From NCBI GenBank assembly GCA_017450435.1, contig JAFSTO010000068.1, positions 1 through 64,000 on the forward strand: DNA of 64,000 nucleotides, written 5' to 3'. This document shows, piece by piece, positions 54,727 through 63,922 of this stretch. This DNA comes from Paludibacteraceae bacterium. Its GTDB lineage: Bacteria; Bacteroidota; Bacteroidia; Bacteroidales; Paludibacteraceae. The notes below the pieces were generated by a model. That model was given only the letters and a program-made list of their open reading frames with translations, did no database searches and was not told the origin of the DNA. The position numbers and the translations under genes are program-made. Positions within the stretch are counted from its first letter, which is position 1. Each line of letters begins with the position of its first letter.

Positions 54727-55536
54727 TTATTTTGGAATGATATATTGTACTTGTTTGAAATGAAACGTCTCAGTTGTGCCGTCTCTCTTTCGGAGCACCA
54801 AACAGCCCTCTTCCGTAATATCATCTATCGCAGCCCGGAAGATTGCTTTGTCAAATTCAGTATTATCGGTCTCCCAATCAATCCTCATCGGAGCAGTTGA
54901 CGCCTCTTTTCTGCGCCATAGGTATTCTCCTTCACGACGGTAAAGATGCTGCATATACATCCGTTTCAGCATATCCGGCTGAGCAATGACCAACTTCCAC
55001 AACTGTGACAATTCAGCAAGCACTCGCCGCAACACCTCTTCCTTGTTAAAATCATGTCCGGCAATCAGCCGCATCGATGTCGGATTAGGCGCACCACTGA
55101 TAAAACTTATCTGATTGACGTTAATTCCTATTCCGGCAAGACAACATGGAACATTGTGACCCTGCAACACCGACTCAATCAATATTCCGCATATCTTCTC
55201 ATCACCAACGTAAATATCGTTAGGCCATTTGATGACAGCCGGCATATTGAACGAGCAAAGCGCCTGTTGCACGGCTAACGCACAGCACTCTGTCACACGC
55301 CACAACTCAGATACGCATAAAGCTGACGTATCAAGCAGAGTAGTAAACGACACATTCTTGTCAGGCTCGCTTTCCCAACTATTACCTTGTTGCCCACGTC
55401 CTGCCGTCTGACGAAAAGTACACACTGTGAATAAGTGGGAAAACCTGTCAGCCGGCTTTTCAGTCAACCGCTCACGCATCCACGTATTGGTACTGCCCAC
55501 CTCGGGAAGAAATATTATTTCACTTTCTTGCATCAT
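54727..55536 (-). CDS. birA: Biotin--[acetyl-CoA carboxylase] ligase
   Basis: About 269 aa from the ATG at 55536 (MMQESEIIFLPEVGSTNTWM). The frame is open 25 codons further upstream inside dacB, but that stretch has no family likeness. It attaches biotin to the carboxyl-carrier lysine. Visible: STNTWM (biotin pocket), TAGRGQQGNSWES (ligase loop G-R-G-x-x-G), IKWPNDIYVGDEKICGIL (conserved K-W-P-N-D) and GIGINVNQ. There is no N-terminal DNA-binding domain, so it is a group I ligase without repressor function. Last gene of the recJ-tdk-priA-dacB-birA row. Confidence 0.93.
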   Translation of the reverse strand: MMQESEIIFLPEVGSTNTWMRERLTEKPADRFSHLFTVCTFRQTAGRGQQGNSWESEPDKNVSFTTLLDTSALCVSELWRVTECCALAVQQALCSFNMPAVIKWPNDIYVGDEKICGILIESVLQGHNVPCCLAGIGINVNQISFISGAPNPTSMRLIAGHDFNKEEVLRRVLAELSQLWKLVIAQPDMLKRMYMQHLYRREGEYLWRRKEASTAPMRIDWETDNTEFDKAIFRAAIDDITEEGCLVLRKRDGTTETFHFKQVQYIIPK

Positions 55537-55586
55537 TACCGTATCATCAAACAGCAAAGATAAGCTACACTGTACATCTTTAACAC

Positions 55587-57041
55587 CTATTCCGTTACTT
55601 TTATCAGCCAACGCTCTATTGTCTTCTGTACCGCTTTACCTTTCCCGTTTCCGTTGTTCACCACCACAGAAAAAGCCCACAGATGCCCGTCCGGGCGTTC
55701 TATGTATCCCGTATAAGCCTTCAGGTGCGCGATACTGCCGGACTTGGCATGTACCTTTCCTTGCAGACGAGTGTCTTTCAAAAAAGCCTTCAGTGTACCG
55801 TTTTCTCCTGCCACCGGCAGTGAGGCGAAAAACACCTCAGCCGCAGTTGACTTGTGCATGTATCTCATAAGGCCGACGAATGTCTCAGGTGACACTCCGT
55901 TCTGCGGGGCCAGTCCGCAGCCGTCTTTTTGAATTGTAGCTCCCCAATTAACACCTCTACGCCGCCAGCACTGCTCTACCACGGTACGCGAATGCAGAAT
56001 AGAGACGGGGTCTGACATCTTGCGAGTGCTGCAGAGCGTGCCTAATGTTCTGAAGATAGCCTCAGCATAAAGGTTATTAGAAGATATATTCGTCTCTGCC
56101 ACCACCTCGCTTAAATCCGGCGAGAGATGCTCGTACAAAACAGTACGTGTCCCTGCTCGAAATGGAATTTCAGTTATATACGAGGCACGAGAAGATACAT
56201 CCACCCCTGCATTTTCCAAAGCGCTCTCTAAATGCCGAGCGAGCAACAATCCCGGATTAGGGATATCTCCTTTGACACCGAAAGTTCCGAGATTAGAGGG
56301 CACGCTGCCTGTCAGAAAACGCTTGTTATCAAAAGGCACCCCGTGCACAAAAGCCCCATCATAGGTTATCTCTGTGCAGCGAATGTGATTTTCGAACTGC
56401 ACTCCCTCGTATGCCGGTTCTGTAGAAATGACCGTAGCCACAGACCCGATAGCACCTGAGCGAAGCACTACGTTCATTGTATTATCAAGATAGTTGATGC
56501 TGAACACTCCCATACCATAATAATTCCCCGCGTCTTCCCAGAGCCAGCCGGGGTTGAGCGCATCGCCGTTGTCGAACACGCTGAGGTCTGCTACCACCGC
56601 GCCGTTAATCCGGTTGATACCTTGTTTCTTGATTGCCCTTACCCATTGCTGCATGAACGCCCTGTTTCCGAGCTTATACGAACCAAGAGTCGGGTCACCG
56701 GTGCCACGGATATACAAGTTGCCATAAAGCACTCCGTCTCTCACCTCACCGTCCGTCTCAAGTGTTGTTTTCCAGCGATAATCAGCCCCCAATAACTCCA
56801 GAGCCGTAGCCGTAGTGATGACCTTCATCGTTGAAGCCGTGGGCAAAAGACGATTACTGTGGTAAGAGTCAATTACCTCACCGGTATTTATATCCACCAC
56901 AAGAGTTGCCACGTTGGCATCGCGGGTAATAGGGTCGTTTTCAAAAAATGTACGACTGATATTTTCAGCCTGCACGCAGCTTATTACTGACATAAACGCA
57001 GCAACAAGTACCACAATCAAATATCTTCTATTCATTTTCAT
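55587..57041 (-). CDS. dacB: D-alanyl-D-alanine carboxypeptidase (PBP4 type, S13)
   Basis: 484 aa. Signal peptide (RRYLIVVLVAAFMSVISCVQ). Penicillin-binding motifs: S-x-x-K in ASTMKVITTA (about residues 67-70), S-x-N in SSNNLYAEAIFR, and K-S-G in VHAKSGSIAHLKAY (the K-T-G box). Between S-x-x-K and S-x-N there is the large insertion typical of S13 (DacB) enzymes. It trims D-Ala from, and cleaves cross-links in, periplasmic peptidoglycan. The start is 4 nt after the priA stop and the unit is clearly cotranscribed. Confidence 0.93.
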   Translation of the reverse strand: MKMNRRYLIVVLVAAFMSVISCVQAENISRTFFENDPITRDANVATLVVDINTGEVIDSYHSNRLLPTASTMKVITTATALELLGADYRWKTTLETDGEVRDGVLYGNLYIRGTGDPTLGSYKLGNRAFMQQWVRAIKKQGINRINGAVVADLSVFDNGDALNPGWLWEDAGNYYGMGVFSINYLDNTMNVVLRSGAIGSVATVISTEPAYEGVQFENHIRCTEITYDGAFVHGVPFDNKRFLTGSVPSNLGTFGVKGDIPNPGLLLARHLESALENAGVDVSSRASYITEIPFRAGTRTVLYEHLSPDLSEVVAETNISSNNLYAEAIFRTLGTLCSTRKMSDPVSILHSRTVVEQCWRRRGVNWGATIQKDGCGLAPQNGVSPETFVGLMRYMHKSTAAEVFFASLPVAGENGTLKAFLKDTRLQGKVHAKSGSIAHLKAYTGYIERPDGHLWAFSVVVNNGNGKGKAVQKTIERWLIKVTE

Positions 57042-57045
57042 TTAT

Positions 57046-59385
57046 TTACATAGGATCCACATCGCAGAACACAACCGTTCCTTTGCATTGCGGAAGTAAC
57101 AGCGTATTTCTAATATTATCAACAAGCAATTCCTTTGCTTTCTTCAGGCTTGCCTCACGTTCGATTTTAAGTAGCAGTTGTCGGTGATAAGTGTTGTGCA
57201 CGCGGCTGATTGACGGTGTAATTATTGCCGAACAGCGCATACCGAAACACTGCCTTAACCTCTCTTGCAACACGCGTGCCGTGGTCTCGAGACGAGTCTT
57301 GTCATGGTGTCGCAGATTGATGCTAATCAGACGATAGAACGGCGGATATCTGAATAATTTTCTTTCATGCAACTGTGCTTGATAAAAAGCCTCATAGTCG
57401 TGGTTTTTCACCCATTCGAACACCGGATGGTCTGCGGCCGCTGTTTGAATAAAAACCTCACTTTCCGTTGTTCCCGCATCTGTTGGAATAGCCGTTGAGG
57501 CTGCCACTCCTTCCTGCGCCCCGCTGCCGGTATTTCGCCCGGCTCTGCCAGCCACTTGCTCAAGCAGATGAAACGTGCGCTCTGTTGCCCTGAAATCAGG
57601 TTGATTAAGCAGATTGTCAGCGCGGAGTACCCCCACAAGAGTGACATCATCGAAATGCAAGCCCTTAGTGAGCATCTGCGTGCCTACAAGAACATCTATC
57701 TTACGCTCCGCAAAACTCTTGATAATACGCTGGTGGCTGTTCTTATTACGCGTCGTGTCGAGATCCATTCTTGCCACCCGTGCCTCCGGCAGCAGCTCTG
57801 ACACCTCATCTTCTATCTTCTCCGTTCCGAACCCCATTGTAGCGAGTCCTCCGGGCGTTTTGCACGACGGGCATACCTGCGGGAGCGGTATGGTGTAACC
57901 GCAATAGTGGCACACCAACGTTCCCTTTGTGTCTTTTGCCGCCGCACCATCAGCTTCCCGTCGGCTGCTATTGTGCAAGGTCATTGACACATCACAATTG
58001 ACACATTTCGGAACATATCCGCACTGCCGACACTCTACGTATGGCGAATAGCCACGACGATTCTGAAAAAGTATTGCCTGCTTGCCGGACATCATTGTCT
58101 GTTTCAGCCGGAGGAAGAGCGGGTCTGAGAAATGTCCGTACATCTGCTTGCGATGATACTGCTGCTTGAGGTCGATTATTCTAACAGACGGTAAAGAGAG
58201 ACCTTTATAACGCTCCGTCAGCCTAACCAAACCGTATTTGCCGGCAAGAGCGTTATAATATGTTTCCACTGCCGGCGTAGCCGTGCCAAGCAGTGTCTTT
58301 GCGCCAAAGTGCGAAGCAAGTACTATCGCTGCATCGCGGGCATGATAACGGGGAGCAGGGTCCTGTTGCTTATACGACGGCTCATGTTCCTCATCAACAA
58401 TGACAAGTCCGAGACTGCGAAAAGGCAGGAAAAGAGCCGAACGAACGCCAAGAATGACATTATAACTACGCTGCTCAAGTACATCGCGGTAGATACGCGT
58501 TCGTTCGCTTTCTGTCAGCCTGGAGTGATAAACGCACAACCTGTCACCAAACACCTGCTTAAGGCGGTCGGTCAACTGCGTGGTGAGAGCAATCTCCGGC
58601 ACTAAATACAGCACCTGCTGCCCTAAAGCAATATGCTCAGAAATAAGATGTACGTAAATATCGGTTTTGCCGGACGAGGTGACACCGAAAAGAAGAGACA
58701 CATTGTGCGACTCAAACGACCTCAAAATATCGTTATATGCAACTTGCTGAACGGCTGTAAGAATATGCGGCTGTATTAGTTCAGCGGCTTGTTCGTTGCC
58801 ACATTCCCCACATTGTGACACCCTGTTTTTCCCATTGTTCCGCTGCTGTTTAATAGTGACCTTCTCTTCCGTCAGCAGAGCCCCGCTGTCAATCAGCGCA
58901 CTGATAACAGGCAGCAACGAGCGCGTTCCTACAGCGCGGGATATTTCGTCCAATGTGTGCAGTTTGCCGTCAAGTAAAACATCCAGCACTGCCTGGTGTT
59001 TAGGCGGCAACGCAGACTGCGCCTCATAATCCATATTCAGCTTCAGTCGCGTCTCGCTCTCCGGCTTTAGTGGGGCAGGTAAGGCGGCTTTCATCACCTC
59101 TCCGATAGTACACATATAATACTCGGCAAGCCAATGCCATAGTGCCAACTGCTCACCTGTCACCAACGGACGCTCATCAGGAAAACCTACAACCTCCTTT
59201 ATGGCATCCGCAGCTGTATTAGAAATGCTTTCTCTAACACGACAAATAACGCCGGTGTAGATTTTCTTCTTACCCAGTGGTACCAGCACTCTCAAGCCTA
59301 TCGCTTGCGGAGCGCCATCCGGTAGCAAATAAGTGTAGGTAACCGGCGTAGCAAGAGGAACTATGACGTCAACAAGCACCGCCAT
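57046..59385 (-). CDS. priA: Primosomal protein N' (replication restart helicase PriA)
   Basis: 779 aa from the ATG at 59385 ([20 protein letters not shown]), the family N-terminus. The frame is open 51 codons further upstream but overlaps tdk there. It restarts stalled forks by loading DnaB. 3'-DNA-binding domain at the N-terminus; Walker [26 protein letters not shown] (DEEH box); zinc-binding cysteines [20 protein letters not shown] and CHYCG...[18 protein letters not shown] and [26 protein letters not shown] (here VAGRAGRN). An insert of about 30 residues after the AGRAGR motif ([15 protein letters not shown]) looks disordered. It overlaps tdk by 17 nt. Confidence 0.95.
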   Translation of the reverse strand: MAVLVDVIVPLATPVTYTYLLPDGAPQAIGLRVLVPLGKKKIYTGVICRVRESISNTAADAIKEVVGFPDERPLVTGEQLALWHWLAEYYMCTIGEVMKAALPAPLKPESETRLKLNMDYEAQSALPPKHQAVLDVLLDGKLHTLDEISRAVGTRSLLPVISALIDSGALLTEEKVTIKQQRNNGKNRVSQCGECGNEQAAELIQPHILTAVQQVAYNDILRSFESHNVSLLFGVTSSGKTDIYVHLISEHIALGQQVLYLVPEIALTTQLTDRLKQVFGDRLCVYHSRLTESERTRIYRDVLEQRSYNVILGVRSALFLPFRSLGLVIVDEEHEPSYKQQDPAPRYHARDAAIVLASHFGAKTLLGTATPAVETYYNALAGKYGLVRLTERYKGLSLPSVRIIDLKQQYHRKQMYGHFSDPLFLRLKQTMMSGKQAILFQNRRGYSPYVECRQCGYVPKCVNCDVSMTLHNSSRREADGAAAKDTKGTLVCHYCGYTIPLPQVCPSCKTPGGLATMGFGTEKIEDEVSELLPEARVARMDLDTTRNKNSHQRIIKSFAERKIDVLVGTQMLTKGLHFDDVTLVGVLRADNLLNQPDFRATERTFHLLEQVAGRAGRNTGSGAQEGVAASTAIPTDAGTTESEVFIQTAAADHPVFEWVKNHDYEAFYQAQLHERKLFRYPPFYRLISINLRHHDKTRLETTARVLQERLRQCFGMRCSAIITPSISRVHNTYHRQLLLKIEREASLKKAKELLVDNIRNTLLLPQCKGTVVFCDVDPM

Positions 59386-59965
59386 TATCTCTCTTTGCCA
59401 ACTCGAAACATTCGCGGCACAATGGTTCATACTTCTCAGTCTCTCCCAGCAGAACCTGTCGGCTTGAAGAAACAAGGCGATGCGAAAAATTAGCGAGATT
59501 ACCGCAACGTACACATATAGCGTGCGCCTTGAACACATCGTCAGCTATTGCCAACAGATTAGGCATCGGACCAAACGGAGTGCCCTTATAGTCCATATCC
59601 AAACCGGCGACAATAACCCGGATGCCGCGTCCCGCCAGTTCACGACACACATCCACTATATTCATATCAAAAAACTGTGCTTCGTCAATGCCTACCACCT
59701 CTACATCCTCAGCCAAAAGCAGAATACTCTGCGACGACTCCACCGGAGTGGAGACGATAGCCGTTTTGTTATGACTCACAACATCCACCTCTGAGTAGCG
59801 AACGTCAATGGCGGGTTTGAAAATCTCCACTTTTTGCTTTGCGAACTGTGCACGGCGCATACGTCGTATCAGTTCTTCTGTCTTGCCCGAAAACATCGAG
59901 CCGCATACCACCTCTATACAGCCCTTACGCTGCTTGGGCGACTGTGTGTCACGTTCTGAAAACAT
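59369..59965 (-). CDS. tdk: Thymidine kinase (type II)
   Basis: 198 aa. It phosphorylates thymidine with ATP. Visible: [18 protein letters not shown] (P-loop), DEAQFF (catalytic Glu in [10 protein letters not shown]), [18 protein letters not shown] (lasso start) and the structural zinc cysteines C-x2-C ([10 protein letters not shown]) with C-x2-C (PLCRECFEL). Length and order are typical. The last 17 nt overlap priA. Its product feeds the same dTTP pool as the two deoxynucleoside kinases at 19.5-20.8 kb. Confidence 0.95.
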   Translation of the reverse strand: MFSERDTQSPKQRKGCIEVVCGSMFSGKTEELIRRMRRAQFAKQKVEIFKPAIDVRYSEVDVVSHNKTAIVSTPVESSQSILLLAEDVEVVGIDEAQFFDMNIVDVCRELAGRGIRVIVAGLDMDYKGTPFGPMPNLLAIADDVFKAHAICVRCGNLANFSHRLVSSSRQVLLGETEKYEPLCRECFELAKRDNGGAC

Positions 59966-59991
59966 AGTGTGATATAAGTATTATTGATTTT

Positions 59992-61731
59992 TTATTTTCG
60001 TATATCCTCCACTCGCAACTGCGTTGTGGTGCGCTGATTGAATGTGTGTTGCTCGATAGTATAGCATATATCTGCCGGATTGCCGTTCTGCAGATGTAAA
60101 GCCATATCGCCTTTCCCGAAAGCTATACCATCGAAAACAGCCAATGCACCGTTGTCGTACGACGAGCGATCGGTCACGTTCAAATGCAGATGCTCACCGC
60201 TCTTACCTACACGGCGGGTATAACGATAGTTGATAACACCTTTGGTCACAAACACCGGGCGCGGGTTGCATGGTCCGAAAGGCTCCATACACTGCACTAT
60301 ACGCACCAACTGAGGAGTAATATCAGCCAGACTAAGCTCAGCATCAATATTCAGGATTGGTTGCTTTTGCTCCTGCCGGATATTCCTCGCTACATAGTCA
60401 TCAAAACGCTGAATGAACCGTTCGAGATTCTCCGCCGGCATAGAGAGTCCCGCAGCATAGTCGTGCCCCCCGAAGTTAGTCAGCAAGTCGCGACATGAGT
60501 CGATTGCAGAATAAATATCGAAGTTACCAACAGAGCGAGCCGAGCCGGAAATAAGCCCCGAAGCCTCATCCTGCGTCAGCACAATAGTCGGGCGATAACG
60601 ATATTCTATCAGTCGTGATGCCACAATACCGACCACTCCTTTATGCCAACCCGGTGAGAAAACAACTGTCGAGCATTTTTCAGCATCATGTTCATCCTGT
60701 TCTATTTGTTGAACAGCTTCATCAAGTATTGACTTGTCCAGTCCCTGCCGCTTGCTATTATAATCTTCCACCTCTCTTGCCAGCCTTGCCGCCTTCTTCG
60801 TATCATCGGTTATAAGCAGCCGAACAGCTTCTGCGCCGGAATAGATACGTCCACATGCATTGACCCGCGGACCGAAACGGAAGACGAGGTCGGATATGGT
60901 GATACTTTGTTGTTCCGTCTTTGAAGTCTGCATCAATGCGAGTAATCCTGCCATCGTTGTCTTACGCATCTGTTGCAGCCCTAAGAATGCCAAAGTACGG
61001 TTTTCGCCCGTCATTGGCACTATATCTGACGCAATGCTCATTGCCAAGAGCGGTAGCAACGGACGAAGGCATGTATCGAACGACATATCATGCTTAGCCG
61101 CATACGCCTGCATCAGTTTCAGCCCCACGCCGCATCCCGACAGATCGGTGTAAGGGTAAGTACAATCTTCACGGTGAGGGTTGAGAACAGCCACGGCATG
61201 AGGCAACTCTGCACCGGGTTTGTGGTGGTCGCAAATAATAAAATCCACACCTTTCTCCGAGGCATAAGCCACCTTGTCCACCGACTTAATGCCACAATCC
61301 AAAGCTATAATAAGGCTACATCCCTCCTGTTTGGCGTAATCAATACCGCGAAAAGAGATACCATAACCTTCTGTATAACGATCAGGGATATAGAAAAGCA
61401 GGTTGTTGTAGAAAGAATGAATAAATCGCCACACGAGTGCCACCGCTGTTGTTCCGTCAACGTCATAGTCGCCATATACCAAAATCTTTTCCCCGCTCTC
61501 TATTGCTTTCGACAAACGCGCCTCGGCTGCATCCATATCACGCATCAAAAACGGATCGTGTATCGGCTGGGAAGCCGGACGGATAAACGCTTTTGCATCC
61601 TCTGCATTACATACGCCGCGAGAGAGAAGCAAACCGGCAGCAACAAGACTGATACCCAGTTCGGACGACAACTGCACCCGAACGTTCTCCTCCTCTTCGG
61701 AAAACTGCCTGATATTCCAAATATTACTCAA
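59992..61731 (-). CDS. recJ: Single-stranded-DNA-specific exonuclease RecJ
   Basis: 579 aa. 5'-3' exonuclease in recombination and mismatch repair. DHH motifs: YGDYDVDGTTAVALVW (motif I), IALDCGIK (II), DFIICDHHKPG (III, the D-H-H), VLNPHRED (IV). DHHA1 domain with LTNFGGHDYAAGLSM (G-G-H). The C-terminal OB-like domain (VRVEDIRK end) binds DNA. The start MSNIWNIRQFSEEEENVRVQ is in the family frame. It is the first gene of the minus-strand unit, with promoter 61775-61806. Confidence 0.95.
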   Translation of the reverse strand: MSNIWNIRQFSEEEENVRVQLSSELGISLVAAGLLLSRGVCNAEDAKAFIRPASQPIHDPFLMRDMDAAEARLSKAIESGEKILVYGDYDVDGTTAVALVWRFIHSFYNNLLFYIPDRYTEGYGISFRGIDYAKQEGCSLIIALDCGIKSVDKVAYASEKGVDFIICDHHKPGAELPHAVAVLNPHREDCTYPYTDLSGCGVGLKLMQAYAAKHDMSFDTCLRPLLPLLAMSIASDIVPMTGENRTLAFLGLQQMRKTTMAGLLALMQTSKTEQQSITISDLVFRFGPRVNACGRIYSGAEAVRLLITDDTKKAARLAREVEDYNSKRQGLDKSILDEAVQQIEQDEHDAEKCSTVVFSPGWHKGVVGIVASRLIEYRYRPTIVLTQDEASGLISGSARSVGNFDIYSAIDSCRDLLTNFGGHDYAAGLSMPAENLERFIQRFDDYVARNIRQEQKQPILNIDAELSLADITPQLVRIVQCMEPFGPCNPRPVFVTKGVINYRYTRRVGKSGEHLHLNVTDRSSYDNGALAVFDGIAFGKGDMALHLQNGNPADICYTIEQHTFNQRTTTQLRVEDIRK

Positions 61732-61774
61732 TGTGGTAAGGTTTAATAAAGTATTTACGACAATATTGACGCTG

Positions 61775-61806
61775 CAAAGATAGTAAAAAAACTTGAAAGT
61801 AGCAAA
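61775..61806 (-). promoter_or_regulatory. Promoter of the recJ-tdk-priA-dacB-birA row
   Basis: Minus strand TTTG (61806-61803), 20-nt spacer, TATCTTTG (61782-61775). Leader about 38 nt before the recJ ATG. Confidence 0.72.
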
Positions 61807-61894
61807 GTACTATTAAAAAAAACAAAATACACATACACAGATAGCGTCCTTGGCAGACTAACATAAAAAATAATTTCATTTTTCTTTCGCAAAA

Positions 61895-61926
61895 TTTGCA
61901 AATTCAGTTTTTTTTGCGTAATTTTG
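61895..61926 (+). promoter_or_regulatory. Promoter of the DUF4062-ATPase gene
   Basis: TTTG (61895-61898), 20-nt spacer, TAATTTTG (61919-61926): exact consensus. Expected start near 61933, a leader of about 24 nt to the ATG at 61957. Confidence 0.75.
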
Positions 61927-61956
61927 TACGCTTTTATGCAACCACAATTTGTTAGC

Positions 61957-63513
61957 ATGGCGAAGCAGTCACTTTTTATCAGTAGTGTTCAAGGAGAATT
62001 CCAAGATGAACGTCGCCTGATTGCTGAATACATTCGGCATGATGCTTTGCTATCTATGTACTTTGAGCCTCTTCTCTTTGAAGAACTTCCTGCGCAAGAT
62101 AAATCTGCTCAATCTGCATACCTCGAACAAGCAGCGCAGTCCGAGATATATCTTCTGTTACTCGGTGCACAATATGGCTACCAAGATACAGAGGGCATTT
62201 CTCCAACCGAGCGTGAGTATGATACTGCCACGGCGCATCATGCTTATCGTATCGCCTTCATCAAATCAGTCTCCGAACGAGACGAAAAAGAAGATGCCTT
62301 CAAGCGCAAGATTGACCATGATGTAATCCGTAATGTTTTTAACTCGTATGAGGAACTGCAAAGCGGTGTCTATGCTTCTTTGGTGGAATATATGACTTCG
62401 CACCATTTGCTGCGTCAAGGGCCTTTTGATGCTTCTGTTCAGCCAGCTGCACGCCTTGGCGACTTGGATAACGAGAAAATCCGCTGGTTCGTGGGGGTAG
62501 CTCGCGAAGTGAGACAGTTCCCGCTGTCCTATTCCGAAGAAAACATCCCTCAGATACTCCATAGTCTCCACCTCGTTACCGAGGATGGCGGCATCAAGAA
62601 TGCCGCGCTTTTGCTGTTTGCCAAAGATCCGCAACAGTGGTTTGCTACGGCGACCATCAAATGTGCACATTTCTATGGTACGAAAGTGGAGAAACCGATG
62701 GCTTCATTGCAGATTTATGGAGGCACGGTATTTGAGCAGGTGGACATGGCGGTCACGTTCGTTATGTCTCGTATTGATCAGCGTGTGGGCGAGCGCATCC
62801 ATTCAGCACGGGTAGATGTCACTCCCGAACTACCGGCACAAGCGGTGCGAGAAGCTATCGTCAATGCCGTTGTTCACCGGGACTATACGGATAACGGCAG
62901 CGTGCAGGTGATGCTGTTCAAAGATAGATTAGAGGTGTGGAACCCCGGCAGACTTCCGCACGGAATGACAATAGAGAATCTAAGTGGCATCCATCGGTCG
63001 CGTCCTGTTAACCCCGTACTCGCTAACCCCGTCTATTTGACCGGCTATATCGAGCAGATGGGTACAGGTACGACAGACATCATCGAACGGTGCAACAAGG
63101 CAGGATTACGCACACCTGAGTTTATCCAAGACGAGGACTTCCTAACCATCCTCTGGCGTCCGAAAAGGGAACATGAAGGGGAACATGAAGGGGAACATGA
63201 AGGGGAACATGAAACCGACCAAGTTACTGCACATCAAAGTGTACATCAAACTGCACATCAAAGTGTACATCAAAATAATATCAATAAACTTATTACTGTA
63301 ATTAGAGGAGACACTAAAACCTTAGCAGAGATATCGCAAATTATTAATATTAGACATCGAGGGTATTTAATGGACAATTACATATCTCCTGCCATTGCCA
63401 ATGGTTATGCCATGATGCTTTACCCTGATAATCCTAAGCGAAAAGGGCAAGCCTACTACCTTACTCCGAAAGGACTTGAATTATTGACAAAAATAAATAC
63501 AAATAACAATTGA
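61957..63513 (+). CDS. DUF4062 domain fused to a RecG-like GHKL ATPase and winged helix
   Basis: 518 aa from the ATG at 61957 (MAKQSLFISSVQGEFQDERR); an ATG at 61936 is also in frame but would leave almost no leader. The N-terminal ~130 residues match DUF4062 (FISSVQGEFQDERRLIAEYI, YLLLLGAQYGYQD, SPTEREYDTA). Then come a linker with a helical domain (about 150-290) and a HATPase_c_4-type GHKL domain (VREAIVNAVVHRDYTDNG, DRLEVWNPGRLP, YIEQMGTGTTDIIERC). Two repeat arrays follow (EHEG and HQSVHQTA), and finally a winged helix (TLAEISQIINIRHRGYLMDN). Usual relatives have an AlbA domain in front of the ATPase; here DUF4062 takes its place. DUF4062 and such ATPases occur in defence and signalling genes, but function here is open. 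Confidence 0.8.
   Translation: MAKQSLFISSVQGEFQDERRLIAEYIRHDALLSMYFEPLLFEELPAQDKSAQSAYLEQAAQSEIYLLLLGAQYGYQDTEGISPTEREYDTATAHHAYRIAFIKSVSERDEKEDAFKRKIDHDVIRNVFNSYEELQSGVYASLVEYMTSHHLLRQGPFDASVQPAARLGDLDNEKIRWFVGVAREVRQFPLSYSEENIPQILHSLHLVTEDGGIKNAALLLFAKDPQQWFATATIKCAHFYGTKVEKPMASLQIYGGTVFEQVDMAVTFVMSRIDQRVGERIHSARVDVTPELPAQAVREAIVNAVVHRDYTDNGSVQVMLFKDRLEVWNPGRLPHGMTIENLSGIHRSRPVNPVLANPVYLTGYIEQMGTGTTDIIERCNKAGLRTPEFIQDEDFLTILWRPKREHEGEHEGEHEGEHETDQVTAHQSVHQTAHQSVHQNNINKLITVIRGDTKTLAEISQIINIRHRGYLMDNYISPAIANGYAMMLYPDNPKRKGQAYYLTPKGLELLTKINTNNN
63167..63213 (+). repeat. Tandem 12-nt repeat (GGGGAACATGAA) inside the DUF4062-ATPase gene
   Basis: Four in-frame copies of a 12-nt unit, encoding EHEG repeated. 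A multiple of three, so copy number can change without a frameshift. Confidence 0.9.
63227..63274 (+). repeat. Two perfect 24-nt repeats inside the DUF4062-ATPase gene
   Basis: Two identical 24-nt units (63227-63250, 63251-63274), each made of two 12-nt halves ending ACATCAAA. They encode TAHQSVHQ twice and lie 13 nt after the EHEG array. Confidence 0.9.
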
Positions 63514-63607
63514 TTGCCTATGGGCTAAGAAACTAAATCCCCGAACTGACCCGCAAGCGGGCAACGGTTCAAGACATATTTGATCAAGCGTTTTTGCGTA
63601 AACTTTT

Positions 63608-63786
63608 GCTGTCTCATAAAAGGATAACTGGAAACTATTTTTTTTGAGAGGTAAGGAACGGAGGAATTCCTGCATTAATGTAAAGCGGAGGATTGCGACA
63701 AGGATGCTCGTGCATTAGCACGGGCTTCTATCGTGAATATATAGCTTTACAGGGTTATTTTTCCAGTTATCCTTACCCGAGACAGC
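63608..63786. repeat. 179-bp element with 27-bp terminal inverted repeats (ncRNA or MITE candidate)
   Basis: Left end GCTGTCTC-N5-AGGATAACTGGAAA (63608-63634); right end is its reverse complement (63760-63786), 23 of 27 positions matching with the mismatches in the same 5-nt window. Inside are GTAAAGC/GCTTTAC (63680-63686 with 63744-63750) and an 8-bp hairpin GCTCGTGC-ATTA-GCACGGGC (63706-63725). Either an RNA with a long closing stem or a MITE; I see no target-site duplication at the borders. Confidence 0.6.
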
Positions 63787-63823
63787 GGATATTCGTCAAG
63801 CGATGAAGTCCGCGCTTTTTTTG
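63785..63823 (+). terminator. Intrinsic terminator right after the 179-bp element
   Basis: GCGGA (63785-63789) pairs with TCCGC (63809-63813) and TTCGTC with GATGAA inside; TTTTTTT follows. It supports plus-strand transcription of the element. Confidence 0.65.
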
Positions 63824-63833
63824 TTGGGTAGCC

Positions 63834-63922
63834 CTCACGCAAGCATCATTCTTCCCATCATACAAAGGCGGCGTAAAAACGCCAATTTTGTGTGGTGGGA
63901 TTTTTTGTTATGCAGCGTGAAG
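63834..63922 (+). terminator. Long bulged hairpin with internal T-run
   Basis: CTCACGC (63834-63840) pairs with GCGTGA-A-G (63915-63922), GCAT (63843-63846) with ATGC (63910-63913), and TCCCATCATACAAA (63853-63866) with 63887-63900 over all 14 positions (two G-T pairs). At the tip is GGCGT/ACGCC. TTTTTT (63901-63906) follows the 14-bp stem, so it can act as a terminator, but the outer pairing suggests a larger structure. Confidence 0.55.

Noticed and set aside
63167..63274. CRISPR array
   Set aside because: Units of 12 and 24 nt without spacers, in frame inside a gene. No other CRISPR-like pattern was seen in the window.
63481..63675. Minus-strand frame of 64 codons at the end of the DUF4062-ATPase gene
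   Set aside because: It covers the left terminal repeat and the 3' end of the ATPase gene; no promoter and no family pattern.
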